DNA from: Biomphalaria glabrata
Taxonomy: Eukaryota; Mollusca; Gastropoda; Planorbidae
Assembly: GCF_947242115.1 (NCBI RefSeq)
Contig: NC_074723.1
Span: 31,380,043-31,444,042 of the forward strand
Reading direction: 5' to 3'
DNA length: 64,000 nucleotides
The notes beneath the pieces are model-generated. The model saw nothing but the letters and a program-made list of their open reading frames with translations. It was not told the DNA's origin and did not search any database. Below, in pieces: positions 46,701-57,200 of this stretch; positions within the stretch are counted from its first letter, which is position 1; every line of letters starts with the position of its first letter. The translations under genes were made by a program, and so were the position numbers.

Positions 46701-47729
46701 TCACAAATTGTTTTAGATTTTGTGTCAAGGAATCCAAAGCTATGAGTTCATCAAACTCTCTGATAGTTTCATTATAACGAGAAAGAGTTAGAGATTTGAT
46801 AACATCAAGATATTGAACTTGATTATTAGTTATAGAACAGTTGACCACAAGTTGTGCAGTTATCTCTGGAGATATGACGTTTGGTTGGACATCAATGACA
46901 AGCTCTGAAAAAAGTCAACAATTTAATTAATAAGAATAAAAATGTCCCATTTAATTTGTTAATACCAGAATGACGAAAATTTCACCAAATTTCTATAATC
47001 GAAAATCAGCGGATATGTACCATTCCTAACCATTAGGCTTTAAAAATCCTTTTGTGTTAAAGGAACTTGACCTAAAGACTAAAAGTGTTTAAATTGCCTC
47101 CTCTTTCACTATTTTATTATAACTGTGTTGTCATTGATAGGAGCTGCATGAACTATAAACCTTCCAACATGTCAATAGTTTGATGTACCACGAGATGACA
47201 ACGATCCGCTAGTTCATGCACATATGATGAACGGGGAGTGTTTATTGTGAAAAGTATGGAGTTGAGGTGTAGAGCATTAACAATCTAACACCGTCAAATC
47301 TTTCTAACTTAATCAAAACTTTACAACATGATACAATTATTCAAACATAGTAAATACAAGAAATGAGTCAAAGTGGTTGACATTAACAATCTAACACCGT
47401 CAAATCTCTCTAACACAGTCAAAATTTTCTAACTTAATTAAAACTTTATAACATAATAAAATTATTCAAACATAGTAAAACCATTCTTACATAGTAAAAT
47501 CTTTCTTACATAGTAAAATCTTCCTAACATTAAAATTGTTCACTACATACAAAAATTTAAACATAGTCAAATCTTTCTAATAGGCTACATTTCTACGCAC
47601 GAGTTATTCCGTAAATATAAATGCAAACATTTACTTGAATAAAATTATTAAGACACAATATCTTTCACCTGAACTAATCAATGAGACTACAAACACACAG
47701 AGAACCAAGCGTAGAAATAATCTCGCCAT
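40091..47729 (-). CDS. FREP: FREP-C: two-Ig fibrinogen-related protein, 5 exons
   Basis: Same family and plan. Exons: 47729-47669 signal peptide; 46904-46443 Ig1; 45730-45651 first half of Ig2; 43862-43202 second half of Ig2 plus coil; 40728-40091 FBG. They sum to 1902 nt, 633 residues plus stop, with phases matching when the second AG at exon 4 is used. Ig exons are clearly paralogous to A and B but more diverged; the FBG domain is nearly that of FREP-B. The FBG exon has its own start, GNQEDQHLIPQKICRDV, unlike A and B. Intron 4 carries two LINE tails facing each other. About 4 kb upstream of the ATG is patchily similar to the upstream regions of A and B, so this gene comes from an older duplication. 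Confidence 0.92.
40905..41150 (+). mobile_element. LINE 3' end with TAA-type tail, FREP-C intron 4
   Basis: The same family as at 23,210 in the opposite orientation: AAGACACCGATAGCAAAGAC, CATGTAAATTATGAGTGAG, then an ATTATT tail. It lies tail to tail with the LINE at 41,225. Confidence 0.65.
41225..42430 (-). mobile_element. LINE 3' part with restriction-like endonuclease region
   Basis: Reading the minus strand, one finds in order the RT tail (KYLGIN, then INSWAVPVLLYTSCVIKWTD and HPKSST), a linker, then NRPDMLFIDKKEKAATIFDI and LEKQRKYGNVGLEI, then a tail with YPIVISTEAI. This order is typical of LINEs carrying a C-terminal restriction-like endonuclease. Frames are interrupted several times. 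It lies in FREP-C intron 4. Confidence 0.75.
42540..42875 (+). mobile_element. Possible LINE fragment
   Basis: The plus strand near 42,790-42,860 reads RWAEHEVHMPDNRLPKRL, like the [18 protein letters not shown] block of the LINE at 26.5 kb. Only this block is recognisable, so the call is tentative. Confidence 0.4.
43202..43862 (-). CDS. FREP: FREP-C exon 4, second half of Ig2 and coiled coil
   Basis: 661 nt. Opens TNGVVANINKDQAV, with SGKYFCEAH carrying the second Ig2 cysteine. The linker shows the clearest 14-residue repeats in the window: SIKEDLNTKEQNII, then SIKEDLNTKQQSII, then SIKEEFKTKQEN. Donor AATAAAG|GTAGGC, phase 1. The acceptor is again ACAGAG. Confidence 0.87.
44129..44374. mobile_element. 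Partial LTR fossil, FREP-C intron 3
   Basis: The same LTR family as at 55,101: GCGAAATATCAGCCGATG through CGGAAGCGCCTAAC. Only part of the terminal repeat remains. It lies in a different intron from the A and B copies, so it is an independent insertion. Confidence 0.6.
44955..45075. repeat. Dispersed repeat, inverted copy, FREP-C intron 3
   Basis: The reverse complement of the 8,573 repeat: GGGCCCACTGCGGTCGCATA to GCCGGTCGACTAG. It lies in the same intron of FREP-C but flipped. Confidence 0.62.
45120..45470. repeat. Dispersed AT-rich repeat, two copies, FREP-C intron 3
   Basis: Twice holds the signature GTACAACGAATAATTTTGCA-like, then TTTC(A/T)ACxTGATCCGAGAA and TGGGAGAAAAA. Relatives lie at 15,230-15,350, 34,260-34,400, 48,540-48,730, 50,330-50,430 and 50,870-51,005. 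A non-coding family without clear ends. Confidence 0.5.
45651..45730 (-). CDS. FREP: FREP-C exon 3, first half of Ig domain 2
   Basis: An 80-nt exon encoding [19 protein letters not shown] and LKCTFQ, with a TTTCAG acceptor and a CAG|GTAAAA donor. Phase 1 in, phase 0 out. Confidence 0.84.
46138..46372 (-). mobile_element. LINE 3' end ([11 protein letters not shown] family), FREP-C intron 2
   Basis: A minus-oriented copy with the TTATCTTATC tail at its low-coordinate end. It is more diverged than the other copies. Confidence 0.68.
46443..46904 (-). CDS. FREP: FREP-C exon 2, Ig domain 1
   Basis: A 462-nt phase 1-1 exon, the same length as in A and B. Cysteines lie in LVVNCSIT and IYRCNATG. 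Donor AAA|GTAAGT. Local residue differences from A and B include QYLDVIK and GNLYITLTLPN. Confidence 0.9.
47283..47585. repeat. 19-bp AT-rich array, FREP-C intron 1
   Basis: The same unit family in the same intron of FREP-C but strongly degenerate, so the array predates the split of C from A/B. Confidence 0.7.
47669..47729 (-). CDS. FREP: FREP-C exon 1, signal peptide
   Basis: [20 protein letters not shown]. The same signal peptide as A and B, with one leucine of the core replaced by arginine. Phase 1 end at CAG|GTGAAA. Confidence 0.86.
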
Positions 47730-47763
47730 TTTATTTCTACACTGATGTATGGTGAAACAATAA

Positions 47764-47772
47764 CATTATATA
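47764..47772 (-). promoter_or_regulatory. TATA box of FREP-C
   Basis: TATATAATG on the minus strand, 35 bases before the ATG at 47729, in the position of the TATA boxes of A and B. Confidence 0.62.
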
Positions 47773-47982
47773 AGGACTGGATGACTGAAGAGGATGTTTA
47801 TGTGTTCAAGGAACTACTTAAAGCAAAGAGAGATATATGCGTTCCGATTTCTTCTTATACCCTAAGTTTTTCACTTCCGTTGGACATAATAGTCACATGA
47901 AAAAAATACGTAATATTAAATATGAATTTTTTTTGGTCGATGTATTCATAATAATAATAATAATAATTGTCCAACATAACAA

Positions 47983-48222
47983 AATACCCCATTGTTATAT
48001 CAACCGAGGGGATAATAACAACTGACCTCACAGATACTTTCAAGACCCTTAACATACCTAGGAACATCCTAGTTTGCCTGTCAGAGGAGGGTACTGCTGC
48101 AGACCTGCCACATCACCAGAAAATTCCTCAGTAGAAACTGTCCCTAGAAAGGGACTACGATGAATTGTGTTTCTCTTTAACGAAACTCGACCCTGGCAAG
48201 AGAATGACTACACGTTCATTTC
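47983..48222 (+). mobile_element. 3' end of the same endonuclease-type LINE
   Basis: CCATTGTTATATCAACCGAG, CACATCACCAGAAAATTC and GGGACTACGAT match the minus strand of 41,225-41,415. A short 3' fragment upstream of FREP-C, in the opposite orientation to the 41-kb copy. Confidence 0.7.
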
Positions 48223-49021
48223 TAACATAATAATAATAATAAATCTTTATTATTTATTATGTATTCCTTTTACAACGGTACAATAAGAAGATATGTTCAT
48301 CATTCGTCTGGGTTTTAAGTGACCTTAAAAGTGTTGTGTTAAGCAGCTCGATCCTTTATCCTAGCTTGTTTCATTACGGCTTTATCAATGCTTTTGTGTA
48401 AAAAAAAAGATGTGCAGGATAAATATAGTATATAATAAATGATAATGCTCCCAGTTAATGTGATAAAAAAAAGTTCTCTAAAGGAGAAGAACTTCGTCCT
48501 TAAAACTATGTCTATGTACAAGTTATTTCTATTATTCGATATCAAACAAAATTAATTATTACCAGTAATTCATTGTCTGATTGGTTACATTTTTTAATTA
48601 TTGATTCATCTATGTCAATGAATAATTGTGCGAAGTTTCAGCTTGATCCGAGAATGAGTGTGGGAAAAATAACGTGTACAGACTTTTGGATAGACAGACA
48701 GACATACAGTATGAGTCGATATAAGCTTTCTAATAAGCCCAACCTGTGATCGCAGCTGTGTATCAAGGATTGGCCTCTTTAGTCACACAAGAAGTTGCAA
48801 AGGGAAAAGATCGTCTCTCGAGACGTAAAATGCCTCAGAATAAGCTTTGTACCAATATATTACAAAACAAAGTTGTGCAATATTTCACAAGGACACGGAG
48901 ACCCAACAGCGACCTAAATATTTTTCCAAAAAATCTTGCTCAACAACTGTGCTGTGCATGGAAGCTATATCTTACGCGATATATCGCAAATTTCCCCTTT
49001 CAGCCGAAGAAGTCCGAGCAG

Positions 49022-49250
49022 TCTATAAGGCAGATGATTTAAAGGTTATCTGTTTCTGTGGCACTCAGTTAACGAGGGTGTCATGTGACCAGCACAGCTA
49101 CCATCCACCTTCACCTTTACCCAACTAATGTCAGTTACCTATTCGAGCTGGGTGGACTCAAAGGCACCCTAGAGATCCGAAATTTAAAAAAATCACCAGG
49201 ATTCGAACCCAGGACTCCCGGTTCAGAAGCCAAGTGCTTTACCACTCGGT
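49022..49250 (-). repeat. tRNA-derived SINE, family I, upstream of FREP-C
   Basis: B-box GGGTTCGAATCC and the family body are present, but the low-coordinate end is shortened. Confidence 0.72.
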
Positions 49251-49321
49251 TTAATAATAATATCACTAATTATTCGATCATATGCCAAAGAAAATATTGT
49301 TTAAGGAAAATTTCATTATGA

Positions 49322-49606
49322 AGGCGTATGACATCTTTTCCCTCCCTGAAAAAACAAAATTTAATAAAATACTCTGAAAGACACAAAGATAAAGGCACAT
49401 TCCTCGTCCCATATGCTAGGACAAATTTGTACAAATACTCCTTCTTCCCTAGTGCTATTAGAGCATGGAATGGGTTGCCTGAGCTAGCCAGGAAAACCAG
49501 TGACTTGGCAGAATTTAAGTCATTGGTTAATATGCATGACTAAATGCATGACGCGTAGGACGTAATCATCTTCTTTTTTGAAGCAACGTCTGTATTATAT
49601 AAGATA
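49322..49606 (+). mobile_element. LINE 3' end ([11 protein letters not shown] family), longest copy
   Basis: Open from 49,328 to 49,543, encoding [20 protein letters not shown], then [19 protein letters not shown] and LVNMHD-stop. The untranslated end and ATAAGATAAGATAAG tail follow. The best guide to the family's 3' end. Confidence 0.8.
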
Positions 49607-49984
49607 AGATAAGAAGACAAATGGTAAGCAACAGAGCCAGCTAGAGAACTCTGACAATCGAGGTGGGATACATATTTGAGTTTCAATAAATTTAACCGAT
49701 GAAAAAAAAAAGGTTATTTCTTAAGAAAGAAAGATTATTAAGACATAGCCTAAACATCCAGACGACCGTCCTGGACGCATATCACATGATCAGAGACATC
49801 CACCTATATTTTGACTATTACATTTTACATTTATAGAGATGATATGTCTTACACAAATATACACAGCAACACACTAGCTAACATAAGACAAAATAAGAAA
49901 ATTTTGTCTACTAAGATCTTACTGTCACCTGCGTTGTTTCTTACCGTCTTTTGCAGTCTACAATTCGCTTTCTTCAGCATGGCT

Positions 49985-50235
49985 TTATAATAATAATAAA
50001 AATATTAATAATATTTATTATTCATAAGGAAATATGTCTTACAATATGTACATTATACAAAAAAAAAGAACATTATAACTATAGGAAACCAAAATATACT
50101 TCCACATCAGATCTACTCATGATTTACATATGAAATGTTTCTATCGGATAGTTCAAATGTATATAATGATCAGATTGCCAAGGGGAAAAAAGTTCTTGTG
50201 TCTGTCTTTGCTATTGGAGTCACTTTTTTGTCTTC
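49985..50235 (-). mobile_element. LINE 3' end with TAA-type tail
   Basis: The same family as at 23,210, same orientation, more diverged. Recognised by TCTTACAATATGTACATTA, ACATTATAACTATAGGAAAC and the TAATAATAA tail. Confidence 0.62.
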
Positions 50236-51039
50236 TTTATCATATTGGTTAAAAAGCAAAAAAAAAAAAAATCCTAAGCAATACAACGATATCTCTTAAT
50301 TCTGTATAAGTTGTGTCCTTAGTCGATATCAAACAAAATAATTATTTACCAATAAGTAAATGACAATTTAGTTAATATTTAACTGGTTCATGTTTTACTA
50401 GGTACAATAAATCTATTATATAAAGCACAAAGTATAGCGCATGTATGTATGTTTGTATGTCAGGAATAGAAATCAAAACCGTCTGACCAATCTTGATAAA
50501 ACTTGGCATAAATGTTCCTTGGATACAGACTGGAGAATTAACGTGTGTAAAGTAGACCCTACAACAAAATTAAGATGGTAAAAAAAAGTTGCCCAACTCT
50601 ATGAAAGTATTACAGTTTCAAAAATGAAGGTCATATAGCCATGTTTACTTAAGACAAGGCCGAAAGGTCACGCATGCGCATTATGGAATCTCGTGAAGGC
50701 TAGATCTTCTCTTCGTAAAAACATTTTTTAAATTTTAACTCTTTCTCTCCTAATTGACGATGCCAACTTTGATTGGACTCCATTAAACTAAATGGACTTT
50801 TGATTTATAAACTTTAATTTGTGTTTTGTAAAAAGAGCATGCTCTGTCCTAAAATTTCAAACTACCATTTACCAGTAATTAAATTGACTAATTGGTTATT
50901 TTAAATTGATTCATATGTTTTCTATTCTTTTTTGATCCGAGAATGGGGTGTGGGAGAAATAATGTGTACACACTTTTTACCAGGCAGACAGAGTGAGTTG
51001 ATTTTAGCTTTGAATAAAACAAGAAAACAAAAAACAACA

Positions 51040-51070
51040 ACCCTAACCCTAACCCTTAACCTTTACCCTG
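51040..51070. repeat. Short telomere-like CCCTAA tract
   Basis: CAACCCTAACCCTAACCC followed by decayed units. A second short tract is at 52,035-52,073. Probably interstitial telomeric motifs. Confidence 0.55.
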
Positions 51071-52034
51071 TACATTATATGCAAACAAATAAAGTGGTTT
51101 TTAAAAAAGGCATGATGTAGTGTTTACAGTAAGTCAGTTTCTGAGAAAAGTGAACACTTGACGACATAACATTGCACAAAGATCCTGGTGGAGATAAGGC
51201 GCGAGAGCACTTTCATTTTGAAGAGAGCATTGACATTACATCTGTGGTATTTGAAGAAGAGGCTGTTTTAATAAAAGTGGGTACAATACAGTAAATACAC
51301 TTAAAGTTGGGCTGTTACAATTTAATTTAAAGTGTTAGAATTATCAGAAATAATATTTTGTTATGGAAACCTCCCACTTTGTCGTAGATCCTACTTATAG
51401 ATAGACACGAAATGAAACGATCCTTCATAAATCCCTTCAGCCCACGAATTCTATTACGTATTACGTTGAATTAGAAAGACCCGTTAATTCGAGTATCACT
51501 TGTTTCCCCCTTTCCTCCAAACCCTCGGCTAAATAAATAGTTCCCAGCACACTTTCTGCTTTTCTAGGGATAATTTTGTTTTCTTTTTGCATTCTGAAAT
51601 GCCTATTGTGCGTACATAATATTCAGGCAGGAACCGGCCCTTTAGTTGGCTTAGTTCTGTTTTGTTTTAATTTAGACAGTAAGTGATAACTTGTTAAATG
51701 CTCGTATATTTTGTTTCGTCTAACGCAAGTAGAAGAATTGGTGATGAGTCGATCAGTGCTCTAACAAGTTAAAAATTTGATAAGATCATATATTATTTGA
51801 ATGAATTGTATAAATCTGCCTAACAAGATGTCTATCTTTCTAACCATCAAACTATTAGCGTCGAATCTAAGTAATACCTTTACATTTTTTTCAATAGGAA
51901 TGCTTTTTATATTATTACTAAATACATCCATGTACGTATTTTCATTGTTAACAAAGAAATGAGGTAACTCAAAAAAATTGATCCGGCTCCACGGGTCATC
52001 TCCTTGGTACGTTATTGAAAACAAAGCATTCCTT

Positions 52035-52073
52035 CACCCTAACCCTAATCCTTCACCCTAACCTAACCCTTTA
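52035..52073. repeat. Short telomere-like CCCTAA tract
   Basis: CACCCTAACCCTAATCC and CACCCTAACCTAACCC with a TT-bearing spacer. Upstream of FREP-C. Confidence 0.5.
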
Positions 52074-52267
52074 GTCTGTTGGCCCGTCATTCACCACACA
52101 AGAGTTGTCGACCTTCTTTCTCCATTTCTCTCTGTCTTTCGCCTAGGATAGAACCACAATAGCAGAGGCAGAGCATCCATTAGGTTTACCCAAAGTGACT
52201 TAAATGAATATTTGTTTATTTATCAGCTATTGCGACTAAAAGAATGATTTTTCGAAATCATATGTTT

Positions 52268-52430
52268 ATCTTATCTTCTTCTTATATAATACAGACGTTA
52301 CTTTAACAAAGCTGATGATAACGTCCTACGCGTCATGCATTTAGTCATGCATATTATAAACCAATGACTTAAATTCTGCCAAGTCACTGGTTTTCCTGGC
52401 TGGTTCAGGCAACCCATTCCATGCTCTAAC
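52268..52430 (-). mobile_element. LINE 3' end ([11 protein letters not shown] family)
   Basis: Minus-oriented, shortest copy, upstream of FREP-C; runs from the TTATCTTCTTC tail to CCATGCTCTAA. Confidence 0.68.
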
Positions 52431-53626
52431 ACTTTAATCCTTTTTATTCAATTGCATGGTCAGCCTGGATTACTGAAAACTGAATATTTAATCTCAACCA
52501 ATGCAAATTGTATTAAAAACATCCACAGAAGACAAAAAAAACATTCTGAATTGGAGACATGATCACGGAAAGGAAGGGGCATAACTCTATTTAAAAATTA
52601 TACAAAAGACATTTTTGTTTAAAATGCACTGCGAAAACAAAATGTTTAGTCGATGCCCGAGTTAATAACAAAAAATAGATTGTTGCTTTTTTAACTTTGC
52701 ATTTAACATAGTGACAAATCATCTGCTGAGCAGCGATTATATCTTGCTGCCAAGGGGCAGAGTACTATGTTCGGACCATAGAGATGATAAGAATTCGATT
52801 AAGTAATTGGTGTAAATTAAATAAGATGAATTATCCACTTTATATACTTTTGGAGGTACTACAGTATGAGCATGTAGATCTCAATGATTGCTGGGATGAC
52901 CAAAAATAAAATGGAAACAGGCTTATAGTTATCATGCCACGATTTTCCTGTTTGCAATTTATGGAAGCCATGTTCTTCATTTTCCTTTATATGTTACTAT
53001 TATTAATATTATTTAGTTTTGCTTAATTTTAATTATTTTCATTTTATTTTCATTTCAACTGAAGAGAGTTCTCTATGGAATCTTTCAGTCGTAAGACGAT
53101 ATTTCTGTGATATGGCTCTTCTCGGCTTCTCGTCGACTGTGAACATTTTATTGACCTTGTGGTTCACACTATGACAATATATATATAAGACAAGCAAATG
53201 GTAAAAATTACTGTGACTAAAGAGAAAATTATACAAACAATACATTTCATTGGACATAACATGAAAGCATAGTAGAAAAAAAAATATATAAAATGTTTCA
53301 ATGCTTTAATTATTTCTGTAATCTTTTAAATGTTTGTAAAATTGTGAAAAAAAGAATAAATCAGTTAACATTTTGGCATTTTGCTATACATATCTCATGT
53401 CATATAACTGCCTTCTTTATTTAGATACTTGTAGGGTATTTATGTTATTTAGTATCGTGTACATCTTAATATCAAAAAAATAATTTTAAGCCAACGAAAA
53501 TTGTTTTAAAATTATAAAAAAAAACAAAAAAACAACCACAATGGAGCATTGTATTAACTTATTCCGTAGAAGTCTTCCTTGTTTACGAAAATGTCAGTTT
53601 GATTGAGGTAAGGATTAGTTGATTAT

Positions 53627-54276
53627 CTAGTCTAATTCTCGCAATTTCATCTCAGAGAAGACAACGCTATCATGAAGTCCAGTCAACCCGTCCCAGTTAA
53701 CTCCCTTGCCATAGGCATCATTTCCCCAATCCCCGTTCAAATTAGACATATGGCACGCATTGTACCACCAGGCTCCAGAGTAACTCACCGCACAATTTTC
53801 TCCGCTGGCGTTATCGTTGTCTCTATCATACGTACTAAAGGACATGTTTTTTTGATAAGCTAAACTATCGCCAGCATTTCCCGAATAGTCCCCAATCTGT
53901 AGTTTATAAAATTCCTCTTCACCTAGCAATAGAAAGCTTGAGTATTGGGCAAAATAATTTTCATTGTCAAATTCAAGATCTATTCTGAGTTCGTGTGGTT
54001 TCTTTGATGTTAATTGATGAATATTTTCATTTCCCAGATAAAATTCACCAATGTTGTAATCTCCAAAGCCGTCACGATACTCCTTCCAGCCTCTGTAGAA
54101 ATCAACATATCCCATAATTCTTCTTTGGATGATAATCCAACCGCCGCCATCTGTCTTGGTGTCACACATGACCTTTTGCCCGGAAGCTAAAGTCACCACC
54201 ACGCGTTCATCTGAGCTGTTGACGTCACGACAGGAAGTGAACGGTGTTTTATGGGTTGTTGAAATCAATATGTCGT
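53627..54276 (-). CDS. FREP: FREP-D fibrinogen domain exon
   Basis: A complete FBG domain: [81 protein letters not shown], ending MKLRELD-stop. Acceptor CCTCAG|ACGACA, phase 1. The most divergent FBG domain in the window, but all cysteines and the acidic calcium-site run are kept. Confidence 0.9.
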
Positions 54277-57200
54277 CTGAGGATAAAAAAAATAACGAAA
54301 CGTTTATATTTGTTCACAATTATTCAAACTGTTTTTAATTTTACAGGTTTTGAATGTTCCGTCAGTCAATTTCCCTATTCAGACTTTTCGATCTATGGGG
54401 GCAAATAATGTAAAAAGTCATCTGTTTCTGTGGCCCACGGTTAACGATGGTGTCATGTGGCGAGAACAAAGATCAATCGCCTTTACTTTATCCCAATTAA
54501 TGTCAGGTATCAATTAGACTCAGAGGCGCCAGAAAGATCCCGAAATTAAAAACCCTAGTCCTCACCAGGACTAAAACCAGGGATCCCAGTTTCAGAAGCC
54601 TAGTGCTTTACCACTCAACCACCGCGCCTCCCAATGTTCCTTCAGAGTTGAAGGTATTACATCCTAACCCAAACCTGCTGCTGGAAGAAGGAGGATGGCG
54701 ATGGTCAGGGTTCGAACCCTTGCTCTCAATGAGTTCAACGAAGACGATAACATGGCTTTAAACTATATGCATCACTTAAAATTAGTTAATTAATGAAGGA
54801 ATGTTTTGCAAAACAATAATAAAAAAAATTTTGAAGAAAGTTAACTGCTTATTTAATGGCTTTGATAACAAAAGAAACACCTAGTCAAAGGTCATCAAAG
54901 TTGATTGTAATTATCTTTCATATTCTAAACAGCGTTTTTTTTCAAACAAAAAAAATTAAAATCTACCCACTAAATACAATACTATATACTACTTCATTTC
55001 TAATCATACTCTCTATATGGTTTCGAGTTAATAAAACATAGTATGTATAGAATCTTAACATAAGACTATCCCACGGTACTGTAAAATATTCAATAAGGTA
55101 TGTTATGGCACGATTAGGAATGAAATATTTGTTTCGGAAATACGGGAAGTTTTGACTTAAAGACAATGACGTGACTAGTAAAAACAAGAATCCGCTTTAG
55201 GATATATATCAGCTGATGTAAACAAACACTTTCGGGACGCATTAGAGATAAGAAGTTTGTTATGAACGTAGAGAGTTAGCTGACATTCGACTGTTCCCTT
55301 CATTGCTATTAAACTTCTTGTGCAGTATCAGCGTCGATTGCCTAGATTGGATGATGGCGATTGTTCGGTCGTTCGCTGGTGTTATAGGTTTTCGTTGAGT
55401 GCTACCTTCGCTTGGTTTATCTGCATTAGACACCGCGGAAGCGCCTAACAGGTATCATGCATTTACAAATGAATTTTCGAATAGGAAGAGTTATCTGATT
55501 AGAGAGTATGGGAGAACCGTTTAAACTAAACAATAATGCATTAATTATACACAAACATTAAATGACAAAGAATTACGGCTGTATTTTAGTTCTTTGTGCT
55601 TCTTTTATGCAAACAAATGTTTGATAAGCTTAGCAGGTCATAGGTGGGATGTGCTGAAGATATAAACATCTGTATCTGTTTAAGAAAGAATAGGTCCTTT
55701 CTCGAGATAGAAACATCGGAATCTGCTCTAAATAGAAACATCGGAATCTGCTCTAAATAGAAACATCGGAATCTATTCAAGATAGAAACATCGGAATCTG
55801 CTCTAGATAGAAACATCGGAATCTGCTCTAAAAAGAAACATCGGAATCTGCTCTAAATAGAAACATCGAAATCTGCTCTAGATAGAAACATAGGAATCTG
55901 CTCTAGATAGAAACATAGGAATCTGCTCTAGATAGAAACATCGGAATCTGCTCTGGAAAGAAACATCGGAATCTGCTCTAAATAGAAACATCGGAATCTG
56001 CTCTAAATAGAAACATCGAAATCTGCTCTAAATAGAAACATCGGAATCTGCTCTGGAAAGAAACATCGGAATCTGCTCTAAATAGAAACATCGGAATCTG
56101 CTCTGGAAAGAAACATCGGAATCTGCTCTGGAAAGAAACATCGGAATCTGCTCTAAATAGAAACATCGGAATCTGCTCTAAATAGAAACATCGGAATCTG
56201 CTCTAAATAGAAACATCGGAATCTGCTCTAAATAGAAACATAGGAATCTGCTCTAAATAGAAACATCGGAATCTGCTCTAAATAGAAACATCGGAATCTG
56301 CTCTAAATAGAAACATCGGAATCTGCTCTAGATAGAAACATCGAAATCAACTCTAGATAGAAACATTGTTATCTGCTCCAGATGGAAACATCATCATCTT
56401 TTTAAGATTGAAGGGTCTACATTTTCTGAAAATAAATAAGAGTTTGCCTTGTATAGTTTCAATACTTACTGAGGTTAGGTTATGAAAAATTACATAATCT
56501 AATACTTTACCGTTAACTCTCTGTAGGTTCAGTGCTTCAAGACCACTGAACTTTTGGGCTATCTGGACGTTACGGTCGTCATGACCTCTCAACTTTGTTT
56601 CATTTCCTTCCAGTAGTTGTTCAAGTGTATCTACTCTCTTAAGTAGCTGGCCTATCACCTGGACCAAATCATCCGCCTTTGGTTTTAAAACTTTTATTGT
56701 TACTGTGGATTGAAACACACTATCTTGGCCAGTAGAATTCTTGGCGTATGCTAGGCAGAAATATTTTCCAGACTCGGAGATCTTCGGATTCTTCCAAATT
56801 ACTTGAAGGTAAGAGTCTTGCAAGTCTTTGTTATAGATTTTCCCATGGGCATGGGTCGAGCTTTCATCTGCAGAGACTGCAACAGCCTGATCCTTAGAGA
56901 GCGTTGAAATAACCCCATTTGTTTCTGAGGAAAGTAAATTATATTGCACATTATTTGAATTAAGCTCTTGAAGGAAAATAAAACAATTAAGTGTTATTTA
57001 CTTTGAACAGTAATGTTAAGTCTTTTACTCAGCAATATGTATTCATATAAATCATAATAAGAACAAAAAGGATAGGTAAAAGAAATGTATACACTAAGCA
57101 ACTATCTTACCATGCTGAATGAACATAATGTGAACTTTAAGGTGTTCATTTGTTTCATTGTTAAAGCTCTGCAAAGATTAAGTTTTGTAAAAACAAAGAT

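Larger units (their letters stand above)
47775..53626. other. Intergenic region between FREP-C and FREP-D
   Basis: No host gene seen. It contains LINE 3' ends, one SINE, dispersed AT-rich repeats and telomere-like tracts. The part 51,125-51,420 (AACATTGCACAAAGATCCTG, GTGGAGATAAGG) matches the upstream regions of FREP-A (16,195-16,440) and FREP-B (35,215-35,450), showing that upstream sequence was duplicated together with the gene. Confidence 0.65.

Noticed and set aside
50430-50640. Possible Helitron-type or other element around AAACTTGGCATAAATG
   Set aside because: It looks like a dispersed repeat, but no ends, hairpin or coding part could be seen.
56468-56470. Strong donor TCA|GTAAGT after the FREP-D linker exon
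   Set aside because: It ends in phase 0 while the FBG exon needs phase 1. The upstream AACG|GTAAAG fits, though alternative use cannot be excluded.
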